IMG/VR virus record: IMGVR_UViG_3300032265_000800
Location: 1-25,739 of that record
Length of the DNA stretch: 25,739 nucleotides
Reading direction: 5' to 3' (one strand)
From: a virus
Of this stretch, positions 1-6,360 are shown one piece after another. Below the pieces are notes generated by a model. That model saw nothing but the letters and a program-made list of their open reading frames with translations. It searched no databases and was not told where the DNA came from. Positions within the stretch are counted from its first letter, which is position 1. The number at the start of each line of letters is the position of its first letter. The translations under genes and the position numbers were made by a program.

Positions 1-222
1 ATGATGAGGAATTTTCTGTTTGAATCCATAATGAGTAAACTCAATTGCTGTAATTTCAACACCTGGGAGTTCTGCGGCATCGCATCTAAATGCCAGATAT
101 TTACTATCAATCGTGCCATTCATAACAGGAGGAATCCAAATTCTCGCCTCAAACTTGTTCGACATTGCGAACTCATTTTGAGAACCTATACTGTTAATAA
201 ATTGTTGTACGTTAAATGCCAT
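1..222 (-). CDS. Tail-tube-fold protein (gp54/gp19-like), 3' end cut by window edge
   Basis: Only the first 74 codons are present; the gene continues past the left edge. It reads MAFNVQQFINSIGSQNEFAM..., then NKFEARIWIP and LAFRCDAAELPGVEITAIEF at residues 41-60. The last segment resembles the 'FQCKATALPAG' region of T4 tail-tube protein gp19, and the N-terminal 'QxFxNxxxxxNxF' layout also resembles T4 gp54, the baseplate-tail tube initiator. Both belong to one tube-fold superfamily, so the choice between them is open. In the virion it would be a ring subunit of the inner tail tube or its junction with the baseplate. The ATG is at 222 and overlaps the TAA of the upstream gene by one base (TAATG), consistent with coupled translation. 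No ribosome-binding sequence was needed to choose the start. Confidence 0.7.
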   Translation of the reverse strand, partial: MAFNVQQFINSIGSQNEFAMSNKFEARIWIPPVMNGTIDSKYLAFRCDAAELPGVEITAIEFTHYGFKQKIPHH

Positions 223-800
223 TAAAATGACTCTACTGATAGTTTCTGTACTTTTGATGCTTTCTCTTTAACGAATTGTTCAACAGGCAAGAATATTGCC
301 GTTTCCCACTTGTCAGGTTCAACCTGAATTAACTTAGATTGAATGTGGTTAGTTAAATATCTCTTTAGGCAAGGTGCGAATTCTTTAAATCGTTTTGTGC
401 CACTCAAAATGTCATAACTTATTCTCAGTTTAGTCGTATCATCATACTTATCATTATTTAGAAGATCATAAAGTTTGTCTAATAGAATAACTCTATATTT
501 GATTGGAAGGTAGTGTAAGTTTAACCCAAGAAACCCATCTGGATATTTTTCAACTGGAATTACTAAAGGGAAACGATCGTAAAATGGTAGAACATCTTTT
601 AATTTAGGATTATAAAAGAAGAAGTACATTCTTCCAGGAAGAAACTTATTAGTTGCTCGGTTTTTATCTTTTGTTATGTCTTTGCGATCAACAGAAAGGT
701 TTTTGACATTTTGTCTCAACCAAGTTCGTGACTGGGTTGTTCTGAGAGTTAACCCAGTTTTGCCTAAATCTGCACCAATTTTATCAAGTAGTTTTGACAT
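222..800 (-). CDS. T4-like virion-assembly protein of 192 residues, possibly the DNA end protector (gp2-like)
   Basis: A 192-residue basic protein between gp4 and the tube-fold gene. The N-terminal part (about 1-55) is Lys/Arg-rich with a TTQSRTWLRQNV stretch. The conserved-looking core is GRMYFFFYNPKLKDVLPFYD (residues 56-75), then FPLVIPV and DGFLGLNLHYLP, with LLDKLYDLL following. I remember this YDxFPLV...GLNLHYLP pattern from T4-like marine phage proteins sitting beside gp4. In T4, gene 2 (DNA end protector) is next to gene 4, which makes gp2 the best guess, but I cannot align it to T4 gp2 with confidence. There is no signal peptide or membrane segment. The ATG at 800 overlaps the gp4 stop by one base (TAATG), so the two are probably translationally coupled. 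Confidence 0.75.
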   Translation of the reverse strand: MSKLLDKIGADLGKTGLTLRTTQSRTWLRQNVKNLSVDRKDITKDKNRATNKFLPGRMYFFFYNPKLKDVLPFYDRFPLVIPVEKYPDGFLGLNLHYLPIKYRVILLDKLYDLLNNDKYDDTTKLRISYDILSGTKRFKEFAPCLKRYLTNHIQSKLIQVEPDKWETAIFLPVEQFVKEKASKVQKLSVESF

Positions 801-1237
801 TATTTTATATTTAACTCTCTCTCTGTAATAATCTTAAATTCCCAACCTCGATCTTCACAAAAGTCCACAGCAGCTTTCCATTTAGCCTCATTAACTCCCC
901 AAGTCGCGATCTCATTGATTACTCTTTTGGTCACTTTCTTTGGCTTCTCAGGAGGCTTCGTCTGTTTCTCAGGTTTCACTTCTATTACATATTTTTTGGT
1001 ACTTCCGTCTCTTGATTTAACTTTTGCAACAAAATCTGGAAAGTATCTATGATATTTATTGTCTAAAGGAGAAATATAAGGGATAATCAGTTCTTCACTA
1101 GACCACTCTAAAATACTGTCATTACGATCAAACCAGTCCATAGTCTTTCTTTCCCAAAGACTTCGATACCAAATATTGGTAACATCCCCAGTGTACTTCT
1201 TTGGGTTTTTTGGGTAATATCTTCCGGAGTATGCCAT
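800..1237 (-). CDS. 4: Head completion protein gp4 (T4 gp4/gp50 family, nuclease-like fold)
   Basis: A 145-residue protein (T4 gp4 is about 150). It starts MAYSGRYYPKNPKKY and shares with T4 gp4 the pattern YRSxWE, a WSSEELIIPY segment, RYFPDF, IEVKPEKQTKPP and a C-terminal INEIATWGVNEAKWKAA block. The family has a TnsA/PD-(D/E)xK-like nuclease fold; candidate active-site residues are visible as D68 in FPDF and E86-x-K88 in IEVK, though catalysis is not established here. In T4 it completes the packaged head before tail joining. The start is set at 1237 because MAYSG matches the family N-terminus; the frame stays open to a TTG at 1273 but that extension has no family support and contains the promoter octamer. 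No clear ribosome-binding site precedes the ATG. Confidence 0.93.
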   Translation of the reverse strand: MAYSGRYYPKNPKKYTGDVTNIWYRSLWERKTMDWFDRNDSILEWSSEELIIPYISPLDNKYHRYFPDFVAKVKSRDGSTKKYVIEVKPEKQTKPPEKPKKVTKRVINEIATWGVNEAKWKAAVDFCEDRGWEFKIITERELNIK

Positions 1238-1244
1238 ATAAATA
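1237..1244 (+). promoter_or_regulatory. T4-type late promoter octamer TATAAATA (rightward)
   Basis: A perfect TATAAATA, the late promoter recognised in T4 by gp55-RNA polymerase with the gp45 clamp. It overlaps the gp4 start codon on the other strand. Initiation would be expected near 1250, 26 nt before the gp48 ATG at 1276, so it would drive the whole rightward morphogenesis operon. A TATAAT at 1253-1258 on the same strand could be a host-type -10 box, but no good -35 is visible upstream. Confidence 0.72.
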
Positions 1245-1262
1245 AGAGTGGTTATAATCAGG

Positions 1263-1270
1263 TATTTATC
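1263..1270 (-). promoter_or_regulatory. T4-type late promoter octamer GATAAATA (leftward)
   Basis: On the minus strand, 1270 to 1263 reads GATAAATA, one base from the T4 late consensus TATAAATA. It is placed to start transcription near 1257, about 20 nt before the gp4 ATG at 1237. Its position immediately upstream of a late operon supports function. It sits inside the transcript expected from the rightward promoter at 1237-1244. Confidence 0.6.
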
Positions 1271-1275
1271 CAACT

Positions 1276-2442
1276 ATGGCAAGCAATCAAATAAATCCGA
1301 CCCTAACTCTTGGTACACAACCAACTGGGGAACTCGCAGCACTTGACAGTTCTGTTGGCAGCTCAGGATATAGTTATGAAATCTTAAGGTATCCTTATGA
1401 TTTAGGTAACTCAGACACTCAACATTATGTAATGTTTTACATTAATCTTCCACAAACTTCCAAATATGACGTTTCGGAGACTGTTGGTGCTAACATGTCA
1501 GCATCTTCTGCTAATTATGATCTAGTGCATAATCTGACGCAAAGTAATGGTGGTCTTATATCTGGAAAATCAGCAGCAGCAGCTACTCTTGCTCAGGGTG
1601 CGGTGGCGACTATACAAGGTACATTAGCTGCAGCTGGAGGGAAACCACAATCCCAGTCCGCAGGTGCTCAAACCATAGAACTTGGAGTTGCAGCAGCTAT
1701 TGCAACTCAAATTAATTTAAAGCCTAAGTTAAACAGAATAAAGAGTGCTATAGCAATTTACATGCCCGATACTATAATTTCTGATTTTAGACATGACTAT
1801 CAGACAGTTAGTGTAACTGAGGCACTCGGCAAAGTTGGAAACATGGCGGCAATGGCTGCTGGTGGGGCTAATGTTATAAGTGCTGGAATAGAAAAGCTCT
1901 CTGGGGGTAATGCCAACTTTGGAGATGCTGTTAAAAAATCTCCAAGTAGCATGGAAGCTCTGGGTCAAGTAGCTAACATGACTGGTGCAGTTGGTGCTGG
2001 ATTCACAGACCTTGCTGTTAAGAGTGCAGGCTTTGCTGTTAACCCACAGGTTGAACTTCTATACAAGGGTACTGATAATAGATCGTTTGTTTTTGAATTT
2101 AAATTTCAACCAAGATCAAAAGCAGAAGCACTAGCGATTAGAAAGATTATCTATACTTTTAGAAGATTCGCTGCGCCAGAATTAGCTGCAGACTCTATGA
2201 CTAATGGAAGATATTTTATTCCTCCTGGACAGTTTGATATCAAATTCAAATTTAACAATACGGATAATACTAATTTGTTTAACATATCAACTTGTGTGTT
2301 AACTGGAATATCAACAAATTATTCTAGTGCTGGTCAATTCGCAACCTTTGATGATGGTATGCCTGTTGAGATTTCTCTACAGTTACAATTTAAAGAAGCA
2401 GATATTATCTACAGAGATCTTATCGAGCAATTTGGATACTAA
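1276..2442 (+). CDS. 48: Baseplate tail tube cap gp48
   Basis: A 388-residue protein, close to T4 gp48 (about 364). The N-terminal region YEILRYPYDLGNSDTQHYVM at residues 34-53, followed by FYINLP, is typical of gp48 in marine T4-like phages. A long Ala/Gly-rich middle (about 95-230, including ALGKVGNMAAMAAGG) is followed by a C-terminal tube-fold-like block with FKFQPRSKAEALAIRKI, GRYFIPPGQFDIKF and FDDGMPVEISLQLQFKEA. In T4 gp48 polymerises on the baseplate with gp54 and nucleates the tail tube. The ATG follows the late promoter at 1237-1244 and has a weak AGGT about 12 nt upstream. It is the first gene of the rightward operon and is separated from gp53 by two bases. Confidence 0.85.
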   Translation: MASNQINPTLTLGTQPTGELAALDSSVGSSGYSYEILRYPYDLGNSDTQHYVMFYINLPQTSKYDVSETVGANMSASSANYDLVHNLTQSNGGLISGKSAAAATLAQGAVATIQGTLAAAGGKPQSQSAGAQTIELGVAAAIATQINLKPKLNRIKSAIAIYMPDTIISDFRHDYQTVSVTEALGKVGNMAAMAAGGANVISAGIEKLSGGNANFGDAVKKSPSSMEALGQVANMTGAVGAGFTDLAVKSAGFAVNPQVELLYKGTDNRSFVFEFKFQPRSKAEALAIRKIIYTFRRFAAPELAADSMTNGRYFIPPGQFDIKFKFNNTDNTNLFNISTCVLTGISTNYSSAGQFATFDDGMPVEISLQLQFKEADIIYRDLIEQFGY

Positions 2443-2444
2443 TA

Positions 2445-3380
2445 ATGAGATACTTCCAAAAATTTCATACCATGCCTTATACATTCGATCCAACTGGATT
2501 CAGTTTCTTTAATGTTGTGAATATATTTGAGAGAGTAAATCTCATTGCTCCAGTAATGAATAATATCAATATCTATTATGAATATGATTTTAAAGATAGT
2601 GATAACTTAGAAACTATCGCATACAAATATTATGGAGATACTAATAGATTTTGGATTTTAATGTTAGCGAATAATTTAATGGATGTATTTTATGATTTAC
2701 CATTAAAAGATAATCAATTCGCTAATTATCTCGTCAGCAAATATGGATTAACTTCTGATGTCGGAAATGACACACAGATAATTTCAAGAACAAGATCTAC
2801 AATAGATCACTACGAAAAGACAATGACCAATACCACTTTGGCTGGAAATGGGGTATCGACTTCAAATACGACCACTGCGTATTATGCAAATAATGTTTAT
2901 GCAATTGATGGGATAACTTCAATATCAACCCCAGTTTCCCTTCCAACAATATTAAATCCGACAATAACACTATCGAGCACAAGTACACAGATTGGTGGTT
3001 ATTTCTCTAGAGTAATGATATATAAGGGTGGATCGGGATATACATTACCACCAACATTAACGATAAATGGAACAAATACTGGCGGCAGCAATGCGAATGC
3101 ATATCCAGTTTTAACTAGTGGTGTCATAACTTCTGTTGTTATAGATAACCCAGGATCACTGTATAGTGATGCCTCAATAACTGTTACTGGCGGTGGTGGG
3201 AGCGGAGCTTCATTATCACCATTCATACAACAGATAATGACTGTGACGTCAAAAATTAAATTAACTGCTGTCTCAATTTATGAATCTGAAAGTAACAAAA
3301 ATGAAGATAAAAGAACAATTCATATAATTAAGAAAGACTTTGCGCCTCAAATTGAGGCTGAGCTAAAATCCATTCTATAA
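2445..3380 (+). CDS. 53: Baseplate wedge subunit gp53, enlarged by a glycine-rich insertion
   Basis: A 311-residue protein against about 196 in T4. Residues 42-100 (NIYYEYDFKDSDNLETIAYK..., YYGDTNRFWILMLANN) match the conserved gp53 segment 'LANAIYGNPQLYWVLLMCNDN' and the family's LysM-like wedge domain. The C-terminus (KNEDKRTIHIIKKDFAPQIE) matches the family's ending. Between them, residues about 110-265 are extra, including a GGSGY-type module at 190-261. In T4 gp53 ties neighbouring wedges together to close the six-fold baseplate. The start is ATG 2445; MPYTFDPTGF at 2472 is an alternative, as neither has a clear ribosome-binding site. It follows gp48 by two bases, so translation may be coupled. 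Confidence 0.88.
   Translation: MRYFQKFHTMPYTFDPTGFSFFNVVNIFERVNLIAPVMNNINIYYEYDFKDSDNLETIAYKYYGDTNRFWILMLANNLMDVFYDLPLKDNQFANYLVSKYGLTSDVGNDTQIISRTRSTIDHYEKTMTNTTLAGNGVSTSNTTTAYYANNVYAIDGITSISTPVSLPTILNPTITLSSTSTQIGGYFSRVMIYKGGSGYTLPPTLTINGTNTGGSNANAYPVLTSGVITSVVIDNPGSLYSDASITVTGGGGSGASLSPFIQQIMTVTSKIKLTAVSIYESESNKNEDKRTIHIIKKDFAPQIEAELKSIL
3012..3227 (+). repeat. GGSGY glycine-rich module, copy in gp53 (residues 190-261)
   Basis: The module has the order hydrophobic strand - KGGSGYTLPPTLTI - GTNTGGSNANAYPVL - GVITSVVIDNPG - ITVTGGGGSGASLSPFI. The copy in gp6 (7945-8166) has the same order: NPGYGYASAPTITI, GKGANAYPII, GQVTSVVVDNPG, IAVSGGG, VLTPIL. At the DNA level the two share TAACTTCTGTTGT and a GCxAATGCxTATCCA stretch, which points to duplication within the genome or shared descent. 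Confidence 0.75.
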
Positions 3381-3390
3381 AGTGAACTAA

Positions 3391-4701
3391 ATGGCAGATT
3401 CAACAACAAACATAGATAGTGGTCTACATTCAGCTAGTGATTATGTACTCAGTTCATTTATGATTACAACTAGTGATGGCAAACAAATAGATTTAGCCAA
3501 AATGATTAATTCATTTAACCTCTATGAAGACATCTTCACACCATTCATAACTGGGGATGTTGATGTTGGCGATGCCATGGACATATTTAATAATTTCGTT
3601 ATTCGTGGAAATGAGTATGTGTATATTAAGTTGGATAAGCCATCATTAGACAAGCCAATAGAAAGATATTTTAGAATATGGAAAATTAATAATAGAAATA
3701 TAACCTCACAGGCTCTACAGAATTATAAAATACACTTTTGTTCTGATGAGATGATTTTATCTTCTCAAATGTACATGAGAAAATCGTATACAGGAATGAC
3801 TGTCGATAACATGGTCAAAGATGTCCTGAATAAGATTCTTGTAGTTTCTAGCGATAAGATGGCTAATGGTGTATTCTCAAGTACTGCTGGTAACTACAGT
3901 ATAGTTGTTCCGCGAATGAGACCTTTTGAGGCAGCAAGCTGGCTAACATCAAGAGCATATAATGATTCGGCTACTTTATATTTCTTTTTTGAAAATAGAG
4001 ATGGGTATAATTTTGCATCATTTGAAGATTTAATTAAGTTACCCATCTACAACACATATAGCAGATCACCAAAAACTACTCAAGAGCCTGACCAAAATCT
4101 TAACACATTCAACTTTATAAGATTTGTTAATGAATTTGATGTTCTTAATGGTATTCGTTATGGGCAGTTTAATGTAACACTACTCTCATTTGATATAATA
4201 AAGAGAATTTATAAATTTGATGAATTTTCTTCACGTAATTTAAATAAAAACAGCACTCTAAATGGGAATGTTCCGATTAATTATGCGCAAGATAGATTCA
4301 CTAATACGATGTATGACTATCCTGATGCAACAACTAAATTCTTGTTCAAAACTGATTCTGATCCAAATGTCCCAGCAACAAATCCAGAGAAGTGGTTATT
4401 ACCTCATGCTCTTAAGTTAGCACAATTAACATCAGCTAAAATTGTCATCAACGTTCCGACAGATTATATGTTAAAGGTTGGAATGTGTATTAATTTAGAT
4501 ATACCAAAAATGCAACCTCAAGATCAGTCATATGCTCAAAATAAATACTCCTCTGGTAAGTATCTAATCACTAGTGTTCATCATGGTATAACTGGTGATG
4601 TTTCGTCAACAACTTTAGAGCTGATGTGCGACTCCCTTGGTGAAGCTCTACCTTCTGCGGTTAATGATTCCGCAGTTATGCAGGCGGTAAAAAACTCATG
4701 A
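3391..4701 (+). CDS. Baseplate central hub protein, gp27-like
   Basis: A 436-residue protein (T4 gp27 is 391) encoded directly before gp5, the position expected for the hub partner of gp5. The N-terminal 110 residues include INSFNLYEDIFTPFITGDVD, then a VYIKLDKP strand and RYFRIWKINNR, compatible with the tube-like beta-barrel of gp27 and late-control-D proteins. Residues about 165-215 (VVPRMRPFEAASWLTSRAYN, FFFENRDGYNFASFEDL) resemble the hub's second domain. The C-terminal block GKYLITSVHHGITGDVSSTT is typical of such hub proteins. The assignment to gp27 rests on position and general resemblance, not on a catalytic motif. In the baseplate it would form the trimeric ring that holds gp5. Its last four bases overlap the gp5 start (ATGA). 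Confidence 0.72.
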   Translation: MADSTTNIDSGLHSASDYVLSSFMITTSDGKQIDLAKMINSFNLYEDIFTPFITGDVDVGDAMDIFNNFVIRGNEYVYIKLDKPSLDKPIERYFRIWKINNRNITSQALQNYKIHFCSDEMILSSQMYMRKSYTGMTVDNMVKDVLNKILVVSSDKMANGVFSSTAGNYSIVVPRMRPFEAASWLTSRAYNDSATLYFFFENRDGYNFASFEDLIKLPIYNTYSRSPKTTQEPDQNLNTFNFIRFVNEFDVLNGIRYGQFNVTLLSFDIIKRIYKFDEFSSRNLNKNSTLNGNVPINYAQDRFTNTMYDYPDATTKFLFKTDSDPNVPATNPEKWLLPHALKLAQLTSAKIVINVPTDYMLKVGMCINLDIPKMQPQDQSYAQNKYSSGKYLITSVHHGITGDVSSTTLELMCDSLGEALPSAVNDSAVMQAVKNS

Positions 4702-5924
4702 TTGAAAAAAGTTATGCAGGTATGGATCATTTTATTTGGTGGATGGGTGTTGTTGAAAATAGACAAGACCCTCTATTTTTGGGCAGGTGTCAGGTCAGAA
4801 TATATGGTACTCACACAGATTCTTTAGTAGATGTTCCGAGTGCAAGTTTACCTTGGGCAATTCCAGTCCAGGCTTTGAATAATCACACATTCACAACTCC
4901 AAAAGAAACAGATGTTGTTTTTGGTTTTTTTGCGGATGGTCGTGCATCACAAATGCCAATAATGATGGGAATTGTTCCTGGAATTGAAACCAATGCACAA
5001 AATACAGGACTCGGATATCATGATTTGAGAGATGATGCCACAGTTAAAGCTGCTCCACAAGTTGTTACCGATAGAGAATATAAAACTGATGGAACTGGCA
5101 GTACAATAAAACAAGAACCAGTTGGAAGATATCCAACAGCAAATGCCATGAACGTCCCCACAATAACAGGACTTTCTAGATTTGATCTGAATCCATCAGA
5201 TGTTATGCAGTCTAGAATTAGCAAACCATATCCAACCTTTAATAGTGCGGCTGGCAAAAGCTGGCAAGAACCGAAACCTAAATTCAATCCAGTTTACCCA
5301 TACAATCAGGCATTTACATCAGAGTCTGGACATACATTAGAATTTGATGATAGTAAAGGATCTGAGCGAGTCAATCTTTCGCATCGTTCTGGTTCATTCA
5401 TTGAGTTTTTTCCAGATGGATCAAAGGTAGAAGAAGTCGTAAAGGACAATTACAGAATAATGTATTCGAATGACCATATTGTAATAATGGGTCAGGCGAT
5501 GGTTACATTCGGTTCTGACGTTTACATTAAGGCAGCTGGAAATATCTACCTTGAGGGTGGAAATAACATGAACGTTTCTGTAAGCGGAACGATGAATCTA
5601 AGTGTTGGTGAGGCATTGAATATTAAGGCTCAATCTGTAAGTATGGATATACAGAAAGACTTTAATGTAACTGCAGCAGGAAGTCAGTTCCTAACCGCTG
5701 GTAAGGATATGAACATATTCGGGCAAGGATCGGTCTATGCAAGTGCAGGGACGGACTTCGACGTTCTAGCGGGTACTAACGCCAATATCCAGGCAAGCAG
5801 CGGAGTGAACCTCGTAGGCGGAACACTGAATATGAACTCTGGTGGTGGTTCGACCCCAGCAACTGCGGCAACCCCATCTGGAATTGATAGCCCAGCACAA
5901 CGCAGTACTTACAATAAGTTTTAA
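4698..5924 (+). CDS. 5: Baseplate hub/needle protein gp5 without the lysozyme domain
   Basis: A 408-residue protein against 575 in T4. Residues 20-37 (ENRQDPLFLGRCQVRIYG), SLPWAIPV and the VVFGFFADG segment match the OB-fold of gp5/VgrG. The linker to residue 205 has no lysozyme: the T4 'DEGLRLKVYWDTEGYPTIG' catalytic block is absent. From about 208, ESGHTLEFDD, ERVNLSHRSGSFIEFFPDG and a run of short VxxxGxxNxxV strands match the C-terminal triple-stranded beta-helix that pierces the outer membrane. The tail is low-complexity (GGGSTPATAATPSG). An AGGCGG lies about 10 nt before the ATG. Translation is likely coupled to the hub gene through the ATGA overlap. Codons toward the 3' end are noticeably GC-richer than in neighbouring genes. 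Confidence 0.92.
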   Translation: MIEKSYAGMDHFIWWMGVVENRQDPLFLGRCQVRIYGTHTDSLVDVPSASLPWAIPVQALNNHTFTTPKETDVVFGFFADGRASQMPIMMGIVPGIETNAQNTGLGYHDLRDDATVKAAPQVVTDREYKTDGTGSTIKQEPVGRYPTANAMNVPTITGLSRFDLNPSDVMQSRISKPYPTFNSAAGKSWQEPKPKFNPVYPYNQAFTSESGHTLEFDDSKGSERVNLSHRSGSFIEFFPDGSKVEEVVKDNYRIMYSNDHIVIMGQAMVTFGSDVYIKAAGNIYLEGGNNMNVSVSGTMNLSVGEALNIKAQSVSMDIQKDFNVTAAGSQFLTAGKDMNIFGQGSVYASAGTDFDVLAGTNANIQASSGVNLVGGTLNMNSGGGSTPATAATPSGIDSPAQRSTYNKF

Positions 5925-5951
5925 AAACCATACTAAATATAAAGTAAAAAG

Positions 5952-6344
5952 ATGCCATTAAATACAAGAACATATAGCGATTTCAATATGAATTTTACTC
6001 CGAATCCTATCACTCAGGACATTCTGAAAGTGACGGGACCGAATTCTGTTGTACAGGCTGTTGTAAATCTTGTTCAGTATTCACATTATGACAAACCATT
6101 TCATCCAGAGATTGGTTCTAATATTCGTTCTCTGTTATTTGAACAGTTGGACATGGTAACTGCTGATGCTTTGGCGAAAGAGATTACACAATTACTTGGT
6201 AACTTTGAGCCTCGAATTAAAACTAAGAATGTGATCGTTCAGAGTAATAGTAATTTAGATGGATATGATATAGAGATTGAATTTTACTTATTAAATGTGA
6301 CTTCACCATTAACTATTGCAGTATTTTTGCAGCGTCTAAGATAA
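5952..6344 (+). CDS. 25: Baseplate wedge subunit gp25
   Basis: A 130-residue protein, the usual family length (T4 gp25 is 132). It has the family's hallmark EPR triplet at residues 86-88 (NFEPRIKTKNV), preceded by HPEIGSNIRSLLFE at 51-64, and ends in the DIEIEFYLL strand region. The fold is shared with T6SS TssE. In the baseplate it joins the gp6-gp7 bundle with gp53 and contacts the first sheath ring. The 27-bp gap upstream is AT-rich (TACTAAATATAAAGT) and has no clear ribosome-binding site or full late octamer. The gene is followed 16 bp later by gp6, its structural partner. Confidence 0.93.
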   Translation: MPLNTRTYSDFNMNFTPNPITQDILKVTGPNSVVQAVVNLVQYSHYDKPFHPEIGSNIRSLLFEQLDMVTADALAKEITQLLGNFEPRIKTKNVIVQSNSNLDGYDIEIEFYLLNVTSPLTIAVFLQRLR

Positions 6345-6360
6345 GGATTTTAAATTAAAA

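Noticed and set aside
1-225. 74-codon plus-strand open frame at the left edge
   Set aside because: The opposite strand encodes a tube-fold protein with recognisable motifs across the same bases.
1238-1273. Twelve-codon N-terminal extension of gp4 from a TTG at 1273
   Set aside because: MAYSG at 1237 matches the family N-terminus, and the extension consists of promoter sequence.
3376-3383. TATAAAGT before the gp27-like gene as a promoter
   Set aside because: It has two mismatches to the late consensus and is only seven bases from the ATG, so its transcript would be nearly leaderless.
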